64,000 bases of DNA from the NCBI GenBank assembly GCA_036501185.1, contig DASYAU010000119.1, forward strand, positions 62,001 to 126,000, given 5' to 3'. The notes under the pieces are model-generated. The model was not told the DNA's origin and did no database searches. It was given only the letters and a program-made list of their open reading frames with translations. The DNA comes from Korobacter sp036501185. GTDB lineage: Bacteria; Acidobacteriota; Terriglobia; Terriglobales; Acidobacteriaceae. Shown here in pieces: positions 36,401 through 44,800 of the stretch. How positions within the stretch are numbered: position 1 is the first letter of the stretch; every line of letters starts with the position of its first letter. A program made the translations under genes and the position numbers.

Positions 36401-39400
36401 GGCCGAATGTTTGTCGATTTCCTCGATCGTGCCGGCGAAATGGAAGGCCGCGAGCCGAAAACAGCCGAGCCTGTGGTCATCACCGGCGGGGCCCTTGGCC
36501 TGCCCGGCACCGAACACATCTTCGACGATAACAACATCGCGCGCTTACTTCGGGGAGAGCAGTTCATTGATGTGATTCCCAAACGCTTCCGTCATGCAAT
36601 GGTCGACCGCCACATTCGCCGGCTCGTGAAACGCGAGAACGGCGACCCGACCTTCGAAAGCATTGAAGACGTCAGCGAAGCGATTAAGCTTGCGGGCAGA
36701 GGCGGAGCGTTCGACCTCGAGCACGAATTCGGCGTAGCCGCGGAACGTGTTGCCGCTTTCGATCGCACTACGGCTCTCGCGCTTGCGGCTGGAATCGACG
36801 CCCTGCGCGATGCGGGAATCCCGCTCGTAATGCGGTACAAGACGACAACTGTCGGCACACGGCTGCCCGATCGCCTGGCCTTGCCAGCGTCCATGCGCGA
36901 CGACACCGGTGTGATCTTCGCCTCTGCGTTCCCAGGCAGCGATTCGCTCACGGAGATCATGAGCGGTTATTACGATGACCATCTGCGCCGCGAACAGCTC
37001 AAGCAATTGCAGGAGCTGCGCGCCCAGAGCACGCCAAATGGCCACAACGGACTCGCTCAGGAGATCGAGCGACGCATCGCGGAGATACAGTCCGCGCTTG
37101 AGCAACATCCTTATACGTTTGAACGCCGCTTCCTGTTGCGCGTGCTTTCCATGGGACACTCCCAGCTTGCCGAGTACATCGGCGCGCGTGGCCCGAACAC
37201 GCAAATCAACTCTGCATGCGCCAGCACCACTCTGGCGGTCGGTATGGCAGAAGACTGGATTCGTCTCGGCCGCTGCCGCCGCGTGCTGATCGTCGCAGCC
37301 GACGATGTCACCTCCGACAACTTGCTTCCGTGGTTTGGTTCCGGCTTCCTTGCCAGTGGCGTGGCTGCTACCGACGACTCGGTGGAGAAAGCAGCTTTGC
37401 CATTCGACCGTCGCCGCCACGGCATGATCATCGGCATGGGTGCGGCTGGGCTCGTGGTAGAGAGTGCCGACTCCGCACGCGAACGCGGAATTCGCCCGAT
37501 CTGCGAGGTCCTGGCTACGGTGATTGCCAATAGCGCATTCCATGCGACTCGCCTCGATGTGCAGCACATTGGAGACGTAATGGAGTCGTTGGTGAAGCGC
37601 GCGGAGAACTCGCGCGGAATTCGGCGGAGCCAAATTTCGTCCCAGATGGTTTTCGTCTCCCACGAGACCTATACGCCCGCGCGCGGTGGCAGCGCCTCTG
37701 CCGAAATCCATGCGCTCCGCAAGGTCTTCGGCGACGACGCCGATAAGATCGTCATCGCCAATACGAAAGGCTTCACGGGCCACGCAATGGCCACCGGCAT
37801 CGAGGACGTGCTGGCGGTCAAGGCGCTCGAGACCGGCGTGGTGCCTCCAGTTGCGAACATCAAGGAAATCGATCCCGAGCTCGGGCCGTTGAACATCTCC
37901 CATGGCGGCTCGTACCCAGTGCAATTCGCGTTGCGGTTGGGCGCTGGTTTCGGATCGCAGATCAGCATGTCGCTGCTGCGGTGGGTGCCTTCGAAGGATG
38001 GCCGGCGAACGGTTCCATCCGCGCTGGGATACCAAAATCGCATCGCAGACGAAGGCGTTTGGAGCAAATGGCTGGCTGCCGCTGCCGAAGTTCCAGCTCC
38101 TGAACTCGAGATCGTTCACCGCACTTTGCGAGTTCGCAATACCGACGCGAGAGTTGCGGTTGCAAGCACTCCGGTGAAGCAAGCGGCGGTTCCTGCCATT
38201 CCGCAAGTGCAGCCCGTCGCGGTTGCCCAACCCGCTGTGGTCTCGCAGCCTGTTCCTGCATCGACAGCGAGCCAGGCCGACGCCGTTCGAGAGAAGGTCC
38301 TGCAACTTGTCGCCGAAAAGACTGGGTACCCTGCCGACATGCTGGCGCTTGACCTGGATCTCGAGGCTGACCTCGGGGTGGACACCGTAAAGCAGGCGGA
38401 AGTTTTTGCCAGCATTCGTGCGGAGTACAACATCCCGCGAAGCGAGACCCTCCGGCTTCGCGATTTCCCGACACTTGCGCATGTCATCAAGTTCGTTTAT
38501 GACAACCGTCCAGACTTGAGTGGATCAACCACCACGCCATCAGTGGGAGCGAAGTCGCAACCCGCTTCGTCCATACAGACCAGCGCTCCTCCGCAAGTTG
38601 ACGCCGTTCAGCAGCAGATCCTCGCGCTGGTGGTGGAGAAGACCGGCTATCCGCCGGAGATGCTCGACATGGATCTAGATCTGGAAGCAGACCTTGGCGT
38701 CGACACGGTGAAGCAGGCCGAGTTGTTCGCTGGGATCCGCGAAATTTACAGCATCCCGCGGCAAGAGTCGCTGCGGCTCCGCGACTTCCCCACCCTTAAG
38801 CATGTCGTGAAATTCGTATACGACAACCGCCCGGACCTCGTGGCGCAGTCCGTCTCCGCGAGCTCGATCCCCACCACTGTCGAGCCGGAAGTTCGCGTAC
38901 GAGCAAATGAGGCGAAACAGCCGGAGACTTCTGCCGTGCCCGCGGCCGATGCAATCACCGAACGGATTCTCGATCTGGTAGCAGAAAAGACCGGGTATCC
39001 CAAGGACATGCTGGACCTGGAACTCGACCTCGAAGCGGACCTTGGCGTTGACACGGTCAAACAGGCAGAGATGTTCGCTTCGATCCGTTCCATCTACAAC
39101 ATCCCTCGCGATGAAAACCTGAAACTCCGTGATTTTCCGACTCTGAACCATGTCATCCAATTCGCACGCGACCGATCGACTATCGGGAAGGCAGCGCCTT
39201 CCATTGAGCCTGCGGCTCCCGTCGTTACTGCTCCGACGCAAAAGCCTCTCGCCCTTGCTTCCTTTGACGAAACAAATCTTGTTCCAAGGCGTGTGCCAGT
39301 ACCCGTCCTGCGTCCGCCGCTCGCTTTGTGTAAGAACACTGGCGTCGCTCTCGGAACTGGATCGCGTGTGATCGTCATGCCGGGCAAAGATGGGGCCGCG

Positions 39401-41803
39401 ACTCAGCTCATCGCGAAATTGCGAGCCCTCGATGTGGAGGTGCTAACGTTCGCTGACATCCCGGATACTGCAACGTTCGAGGCGACGGTTCAGCGATGGC
39501 TGGCGACTGGCCCGATTCAAGGCGTCTATTGGCTGCCGTCACTCGACCCGGAAAGTCCTCTAGACAAAATGGATGCGGAGGAATGGCACGAGGCGCTTCG
39601 GCTCCGCGTGAAGCTGCTGTATCGCGCGACTCGAGTCCTGTATGAGCAGTTCGCTGCACCGGGAACGTTCCTCGTCTCCGCGGTGCGACTTGGCGGGCAT
39701 CACGGTTACGACGAGCACGGTGCAGTCGCGCCACTCGGAGGCGCGGTCGCGGGATTCACCAAGACGTTCAAGCGCGAACGAGTGAGCGCAGTGACGAAGG
39801 TTGTTGACTTCAATGTGGACGAAACCCACGACAGCATCGCTGAGAAGCTCATCGCCGAAACCTGCTTCGATCCGGGAGCGGTAGAGATCGGGTACAAGCA
39901 GTCCCAGCGCTGGACCATCGCTCTCGAAGAACAATCGGCGACGGACGGGCTACCCGGAATTTCGCTCGGCCAGGATACCGTGTTCGTCATCACTGGAGCA
40001 GCGGGAAGCATCGTTTCCGCAATCACGTCCGATCTGGCAGCGGCTTCGGGCGGCATCTTCTATCTATTGGATGTGGTTCCAGAACCTGAGGCCAATAGCG
40101 ACGACCTGAAGCGATTCGCCACTGACAAAGACGGATTAAAACTGGAAATAGCAAAGCGCCTTAACACAAGCAAAAAGCGCGCCACTCCCGCGATGGTGGA
40201 GAAGGAGCTCGCAAAACTGGAACGTTTAAACGCCGCGCAGATGGCGATCGATGCCGTGACCGCGGCTGGTGGAACGGCGCATTACCGCTCCGTGAACCTG
40301 ACCGACGGAGAAGCGATTGCGCACGTCATCGATGAGATCCGAAATGCCCACGGACGCATCGGCGTTCTACTGCATGCGGCTGGCCTGGAGCGCAGCCACT
40401 TCCTGCCGGACAAATCTGTCGAGGAGTTCGATCTCGTATTCGACGTAAAAGCGGATGGCTTGTTCCACCTGCTGCACTCAATTGGTGACATGCCGCTGGG
40501 TGCGCTGGTGGCGTTCAGTTCGATAGCCGGACGTTTTGGCAATGCCGGTCAAACCGACTACAGCTCGGCGAATGACTTGCAATGCAAGATCATGTCCAGT
40601 TTCCGCACCACTCGTCCGGACACGCGCGGTATTGCGATCGACTGGACTGCATGGGGAAAGATCGGCATGGCAACTCGCGGATCCATCCCGAAGATGATGG
40701 AGCTTGCGGGGATCGACATGCTCGACCCGGCAGCCGGCATTCCTCTCATTCGTCGCGAGTTGACGGCGGGCGGCACGCGCGGCGAGTTAGTTGTCGCGCA
40801 GAGGCTTGGCGTGCTTCTCGAGGAATTCGATCCAACCGGAGGACTCGACCTGCAGGTGCTGGAGAACTCTCGCGAGAAACTGCCCGCCCCCGGTCCGATG
40901 CTCGGCAAAATCACGGGAATGGGCATTTACCACGGGCTTGCGATGGAAACCACTCTCGATCCTGCGTCGCAACCATTCCTGAATGATCACCGTATCGATG
41001 GCACACCGGTCCTGCCCGGAGTCATGGGAATTGAGGCTTTCGCTGAAGCCGCGCTCTGCGTGCATCCGGGGTGGCACATCGACGCCATCGAAGAGGTGCG
41101 TTTTCTTGCACCCTTCAAGTTCTACAAAGACGAGCCGAGGACGTTGACCATCGAAGCAGTATTTCGTCCTGAGGGCGATCACATCGTGACCGACTGCCGT
41201 CTGGTAGGTCACCGCATGCTGCCCGGCCAAAGCCAACCGCAAACGACCACGCATTTCACAGCCCGGGTGCGTCTGCGTGATCTACCACCTCAATCAACAG
41301 TGGCAATGACGCCGGATCTCTCAGCCGATGCCATTGTGAATTCTGCGCAGATTTACCGTGTCTATTTCCACGGCCCTGCGTACCAGGTGCTTGAGCGGGC
41401 TTGGTGGGATGGCACCCACCTGATCGGCGAGATGGCAACAGGGCTGCCTGTGAACCACACTCCGTCAGAATTGCCGACGCAGATGGCTCCGCGCTTGATC
41501 GAGCTTTGCTTCCAGACTGCAGGCCTGTGGGAGATTGGTTCGAGTAGCAAGTTGGGCCTGCCGACGCAAGTGGATCAAGTCGTTGCATGGCCGCCCTCGA
41601 AGAGTATGCCCGGCCACTTGTACGCGGTAGTAACGCCGCATGGAGAGAAAGGCACATTCGACGCGGAAGTCGTGGACGCGCAAGGCAACCGTTACCTGCG
41701 CCTGGACGGATATCGCACCACCGCGTTACCGGCACCGCTTGATGCCGACACACTCACCTCATTGCAAAACCTGGTTAGACCAGAAGCGGTCGAAGTTCAC
41801 TGA
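33488..41803 (+). CDS. Iterative PUFA/polyketide-type megasynthase KS-AT-KS-ACP3-KR-DH
   Basis: A 2771-residue protein. KS1 (about 8-440) has Cys217, His351 and His391. The AT (about 595-890) has Ser698 in GHSLGEY and SHAFHT, a malonyl-type motif. KS2 (about 990-1500) has Cys1244 in SACAST, His1392 in SHETYT and His1432. Three carrier domains centre on DLGVDTVKQAE at about 1633, 1740 and 1856. The KR (about 2160-2420) has a PfaA-like nucleotide loop TGAAGSIV with Ser2345 and Tyr2358. The DH hot-dog (about 2480-2750) has His2501 in HRIDGTPVLP. There is no ER or thioesterase. All three carriers have Thr in place of the modified Ser. AGGAG precedes the ATG. The product is unknown; PUFA-like or secondary lipid is most likely. 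Confidence 0.88.
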   Translation: MESTAHRAIAIVGLGTILPEAPDVKTFWSNIQQGRDSISEVPNDRWNPEFYYDPDPAAPDKTYSKIGGWVRDFPWDPIKWRLPIPPKVSDAMDASQRWAIAGVREALADYGYPERAIATERTAVILGNAMGGERHYLTALRISFPEYAHALETVTSFAALPADIRDQITEELHERMGRRLPEITEDSMPGELANCIAGRIANLYNFHGPNFVVDAACASAMGAMSAAVQGLNENQFDVVVTGGIDRNMGATTFVKFSKIGALSATGSRPYAAGADGFVMGEGAVIFLLKRLADAERDGDKVYAVLRGIGGSSDGKGKGITAPNPIGQVLCTKRAWENAGLSPSDVNYIEGHGTSTRVGDVVEVQSMMNVLSEHPLPAHSIPIGSVKSNIGHLKAAAGAAGILKTVLALHNKVLPPSVHCERPSPDIDFAHSPLFVNTELRPWEATRDSVRRAGVSAFGFGGTNFHTVLEEYVPGRLQPKLRERVTVSEIPQNAAAVVAAGAPQNGLKAPLRGALVLGASSEAELAGRLRSAKPQATHKPPLESDLRSRYRIAFDYGSDAEFEQKKSAALKALDARQPAIWKALRAQGIFRGSGPAPKIAFLYTGQGSQYVNMFKALRSTEPIVAETFAQADHIMTPLLGKPLSEYIFVDSNDEAAIATAEEDLRQTAITQPAVLSVDIATTRLLAAYGIQPDMTMGHSLGEYGALVASGSLPFEEALEAVSARGREMTRVSMADNGKMAAVFAPLAAMQQVLKTVSGYVEIANINSDQQAVIGGASAAVAEASEKLLAAGFNVVPLPVSHAFHTSIVAPASGPLRATLERMHLQAPRIPIVANVNGEFYPTDGNVVPQMLDILARQISSPVQFVQGLRTLYNAGARVFVEVGPKKALQGFAEDVLGKDPEVLSVFCNHPKWEDQAAFNQALCGLYSAGLGSGTPESVPFSTQPSTIETASTAREESNMSASVSSDDRYTRIGRMFVDFLDRAGEMEGREPKTAEPVVITGGALGLPGTEHIFDDNNIARLLRGEQFIDVIPKRFRHAMVDRHIRRLVKRENGDPTFESIEDVSEAIKLAGRGGAFDLEHEFGVAAERVAAFDRTTALALAAGIDALRDAGIPLVMRYKTTTVGTRLPDRLALPASMRDDTGVIFASAFPGSDSLTEIMSGYYDDHLRREQLKQLQELRAQSTPNGHNGLAQEIERRIAEIQSALEQHPYTFERRFLLRVLSMGHSQLAEYIGARGPNTQINSACASTTLAVGMAEDWIRLGRCRRVLIVAADDVTSDNLLPWFGSGFLASGVAATDDSVEKAALPFDRRRHGMIIGMGAAGLVVESADSARERGIRPICEVLATVIANSAFHATRLDVQHIGDVMESLVKRAENSRGIRRSQISSQMVFVSHETYTPARGGSASAEIHALRKVFGDDADKIVIANTKGFTGHAMATGIEDVLAVKALETGVVPPVANIKEIDPELGPLNISHGGSYPVQFALRLGAGFGSQISMSLLRWVPSKDGRRTVPSALGYQNRIADEGVWSKWLAAAAEVPAPELEIVHRTLRVRNTDARVAVASTPVKQAAVPAIPQVQPVAVAQPAVVSQPVPASTASQADAVREKVLQLVAEKTGYPADMLALDLDLEADLGVDTVKQAEVFASIRAEYNIPRSETLRLRDFPTLAHVIKFVYDNRPDLSGSTTTPSVGAKSQPASSIQTSAPPQVDAVQQQILALVVEKTGYPPEMLDMDLDLEADLGVDTVKQAELFAGIREIYSIPRQESLRLRDFPTLKHVVKFVYDNRPDLVAQSVSASSIPTTVEPEVRVRANEAKQPETSAVPAADAITERILDLVAEKTGYPKDMLDLELDLEADLGVDTVKQAEMFASIRSIYNIPRDENLKLRDFPTLNHVIQFARDRSTIGKAAPSIEPAAPVVTAPTQKPLALASFDETNLVPRRVPVPVLRPPLALCKNTGVALGTGSRVIVMPGKDGAATQLIAKLRALDVEVLTFADIPDTATFEATVQRWLATGPIQGVYWLPSLDPESPLDKMDAEEWHEALRLRVKLLYRATRVLYEQFAAPGTFLVSAVRLGGHHGYDEHGAVAPLGGAVAGFTKTFKRERVSAVTKVVDFNVDETHDSIAEKLIAETCFDPGAVEIGYKQSQRWTIALEEQSATDGLPGISLGQDTVFVITGAAGSIVSAITSDLAAASGGIFYLLDVVPEPEANSDDLKRFATDKDGLKLEIAKRLNTSKKRATPAMVEKELAKLERLNAAQMAIDAVTAAGGTAHYRSVNLTDGEAIAHVIDEIRNAHGRIGVLLHAAGLERSHFLPDKSVEEFDLVFDVKADGLFHLLHSIGDMPLGALVAFSSIAGRFGNAGQTDYSSANDLQCKIMSSFRTTRPDTRGIAIDWTAWGKIGMATRGSIPKMMELAGIDMLDPAAGIPLIRRELTAGGTRGELVVAQRLGVLLEEFDPTGGLDLQVLENSREKLPAPGPMLGKITGMGIYHGLAMETTLDPASQPFLNDHRIDGTPVLPGVMGIEAFAEAALCVHPGWHIDAIEEVRFLAPFKFYKDEPRTLTIEAVFRPEGDHIVTDCRLVGHRMLPGQSQPQTTTHFTARVRLRDLPPQSTVAMTPDLSADAIVNSAQIYRVYFHGPAYQVLERAWWDGTHLIGEMATGLPVNHTPSELPTQMAPRLIELCFQTAGLWEIGSSSKLGLPTQVDQVVAWPPSKSMPGHLYAVVTPHGEKGTFDAEVVDAQGNRYLRLDGYRTTALPAPLDADTLTSLQNLVRPEAVEVH

Positions 41804-41827
41804 ACTTCCACTCGAGGAGCGACATTT

Positions 41828-44800
41828 ATGGATTCCAGATTCCGTCGTATCGCCATCGTGAACCGCGGCGAGCCAGGGATGCGCTTGATTCATGCGGTCC
41901 GCGAGTACAACCAAGAATACGGCACCGCATTGCGCACCATCGGTTTGTTCACGGAACCCGACCGCCACAGCATGTTTGTTCGTGAAGCCGGAGAGGCGTT
42001 CTGCATTGGACCGGCACAGACGCTCGACACTGTAAGCAAGCTGATGCGGAGCAGCTACGTTGATTACGACTGTCTGCGGCATGCGTTGATTGCTTGCAAG
42101 GCAGAGGCCGCCTGGGTGGGCTGGGGCTTCGTGGCGGAGCACGCGCAATTCGCGGACCTCTGCCGCGAACTGGGAATCGTGTTCATCGGCCCGGGTGGCG
42201 ACGTCATGCGCCTGCTGGGTGACAAGATCAGCTCGAAACGTCTAGCGGAAAAGGCGCAAGTTCCAGTCGCGATGTGGAGTGGTGGACCGGTGGAAACCAT
42301 CGACTCCGCCTATGAGCAGGGCGAGCGCGTCGGCTATCCGCTGTTCATCAAGGCAACGGCAGGCGGTGGCGGCCGTGGTATGCGCCAGGTATCTTCTTCC
42401 GCCGAACTGGAACGTGCCTTCGTTGCTGCTCGAAGTGAGGCGTTCAAGGCGTTTGGCGATCCCACCGTATTTATCGAGCAACGAATCGACGGTGCTCGCC
42501 ATGTGGAAGTCCAGGTGATCGCCGACGAATTCGGGACGGTATGGCCAGTTGGCGTTCGGGATTGCACCATTCAGCGGCGACAGCAGAAGGTGATGGAAGA
42601 AGCTCCCTGCCCGGTGTTGAGCCGAGAGCAGGACCGGCGGTTGTGCGACGACGCCGTCCAGTTGTGCAAGGCCGCTGATTACGTGAACGTCGGCACGGTG
42701 GAATTCCTATACCTGCCCGCTTCGCAGCGTGCGCTTTTCATGGAGATGAACACACGCCTTCAAGTGGAACATCCGGTGACAGAATGCACCACCGGCATAG
42801 ACTTGGTGAAACTCCAGATACTCATTGCCCAAGGCCATCGACTGGTGGGCTCTCCCCCGGAATCGAGAGGGCACGCGATCGAAGTGCGTCTGAATGCGGA
42901 GGACGCTAGTAATGACTTCGCACCAGCTCCTGGCGTGGTTGAACGCTTTCGCATTTCAACCGGTCCCGGAGTACGCGTCGATACCGGGGTCGAAGAAGGC
43001 GATGAAATCGCGCCGCAGTTCGATTCCATGATCGCCAAAATTATCGCGACCGGAAGCACGCGCGAAGAAGCGTTGGCCCGCACTCATCGCGCTCTGCGCC
43101 AGAGTGTAGTCGTGATCCGCGGCGGCACCTCGAACCGCGCGTTCCTGATGCAGCTTGTGAGCCGGCCCGAGATTCACGCCGGAAATTACGATATAGGTTG
43201 GCTGGACGGATTTGCAGCAAGCGGCCACCTCCTCGCCGACGACCTCGGCCACATCGCTCTTTTTCAGGCAGCAATTGACGCATGTGATGAAGAGTTCGCC
43301 ATCGAAACGGCCCAGTTCTACGCATCGGCGCTGCGCGGCCGCCCGGAAGTGCGAACGGAACTCGGCCACACGGTCGAACTTCGCTATGCTCGCCACCCTT
43401 ATTCTTTGCGCGTCTATCGCCTTGGGCTGAGGGAATACCGCATCGAGGTGGACAGCGCCACGTTTTATGTGGAGATCGAGCGACTTCGCAAGTACGAGAA
43501 TTCGCTCTATTTTGCCGGCCGAACCTACCGTACGGTTTGCATCGAACAAGGACTCACATATCGGATTGAATTCGATGGCGTTGGTCATCGTGTCGACCGC
43601 GATGACGGCGGAGTACTTCGTGCGCAGTCGCCCTCGGTGGTAGTGTCCATTGCGGTAAAACCCGGCGACCGCGTTGAGGCCGGAGATCGTGTTGCTGTAC
43701 TCGAAGCGATGAAAATGGAGATGCAAGTCTCCGCGCCGTTCGCAGGAGTAGTCCGCAAAGTCATGGCGACTCCAAATGTGCAGGTGGGTTCGGGAGATCC
43801 GCTTCTTCAAATCGATCCCGCTACGGCAGTAGAGCATGCCCCGTTGTCTCCGCGCATGCAGTTCGCGGCACTCGCCGCGGGGTGCGAGATGCCATCTCTT
43901 CAACCGCTTGGATCTTTACGGCAAATGCTGCTCGGCTTCGACGTGAAGCCGGAAATCGCGAACGCCCCGGATCGCGCGCCTGTGACCGATGGATCGCGTA
44001 CCGAGAACGAAAATGGCGTGCTCTCGATTTTTCTCGATATCTGCTCACTCTTCCGCAATACCCCTCGCTTCGCGAAAAATGTTCCCGGCGAATCCCCAAG
44101 CACGGAATCTTGCCTCATCTCCTATCTGCACGCGGCTGGGTCCGAAGGTCAGAATTTGCCCGCCGACTTCCTGGATGCGCTGCGACGTGCCCTTCTGCAT
44201 TATGGCCTCCACAGCTTAGAGCACACGCTGTCGCTGGACGAAGCGCTGCTCCGGATCTACAAATCGCATCAGAGGATCGAGCGGCAAATCCCGGCGATCA
44301 TGAGGATTCTGCAACGGCGACTCGACACCAAAGATTCGGGGTCACATCCGGCCGATCCGCAGTTCCGCTCGCTGCTCGACCGGATGGTGGCTGTTACCCG
44401 TGCGCCCTTCCCTTCTCTGAGCGATCTCGTCCGGGAACTGAGGTATCGCTGCTTCGAACAGCCGGTCTTCGAGGAGGTCCGGAGCCGCATCTTTAGAACG
44501 GCGGAGGAGTGTCTGGATGTGATCGCGGCCGCGCCGCACTCAACCGAGGCGCTGGAAAAGAAACTGTGGCTCGTAGACTGTCCACAATTGCTCGCGGGAC
44601 TTTTCTCGAGGCGCATGCCTGCTGCTCCTTCCCACCTTAAGCAGGTCATGCTGGAAGTTCTCACGTCGCGCTATTACTGCGTCCGCCGGCTCGCCGACTT
44701 CCGCCTCGTGACACTCGATCATATCTCTGCCGTAAGAACTGCTTTCGACGATGCGGGCGGGAAAACGCATATCGTTTCGATCCACAGCGATATCACTTCC

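Noticed and set aside
36545..38482. A 645-codon minus-strand open frame inside the megasynthase gene
   Set aside because: It is the antisense of KS2 and the first carrier domain, which have intact motifs and catalytic residues on the plus strand. The antisense product is rich in Arg and His and matches no family.
38290..39130. Three near-identical DNA segments of about 110 codons, considered as a repeat or CRISPR-like array
   Set aside because: They are the three tandem carrier domains of the megasynthase, in frame and with diverged codons.
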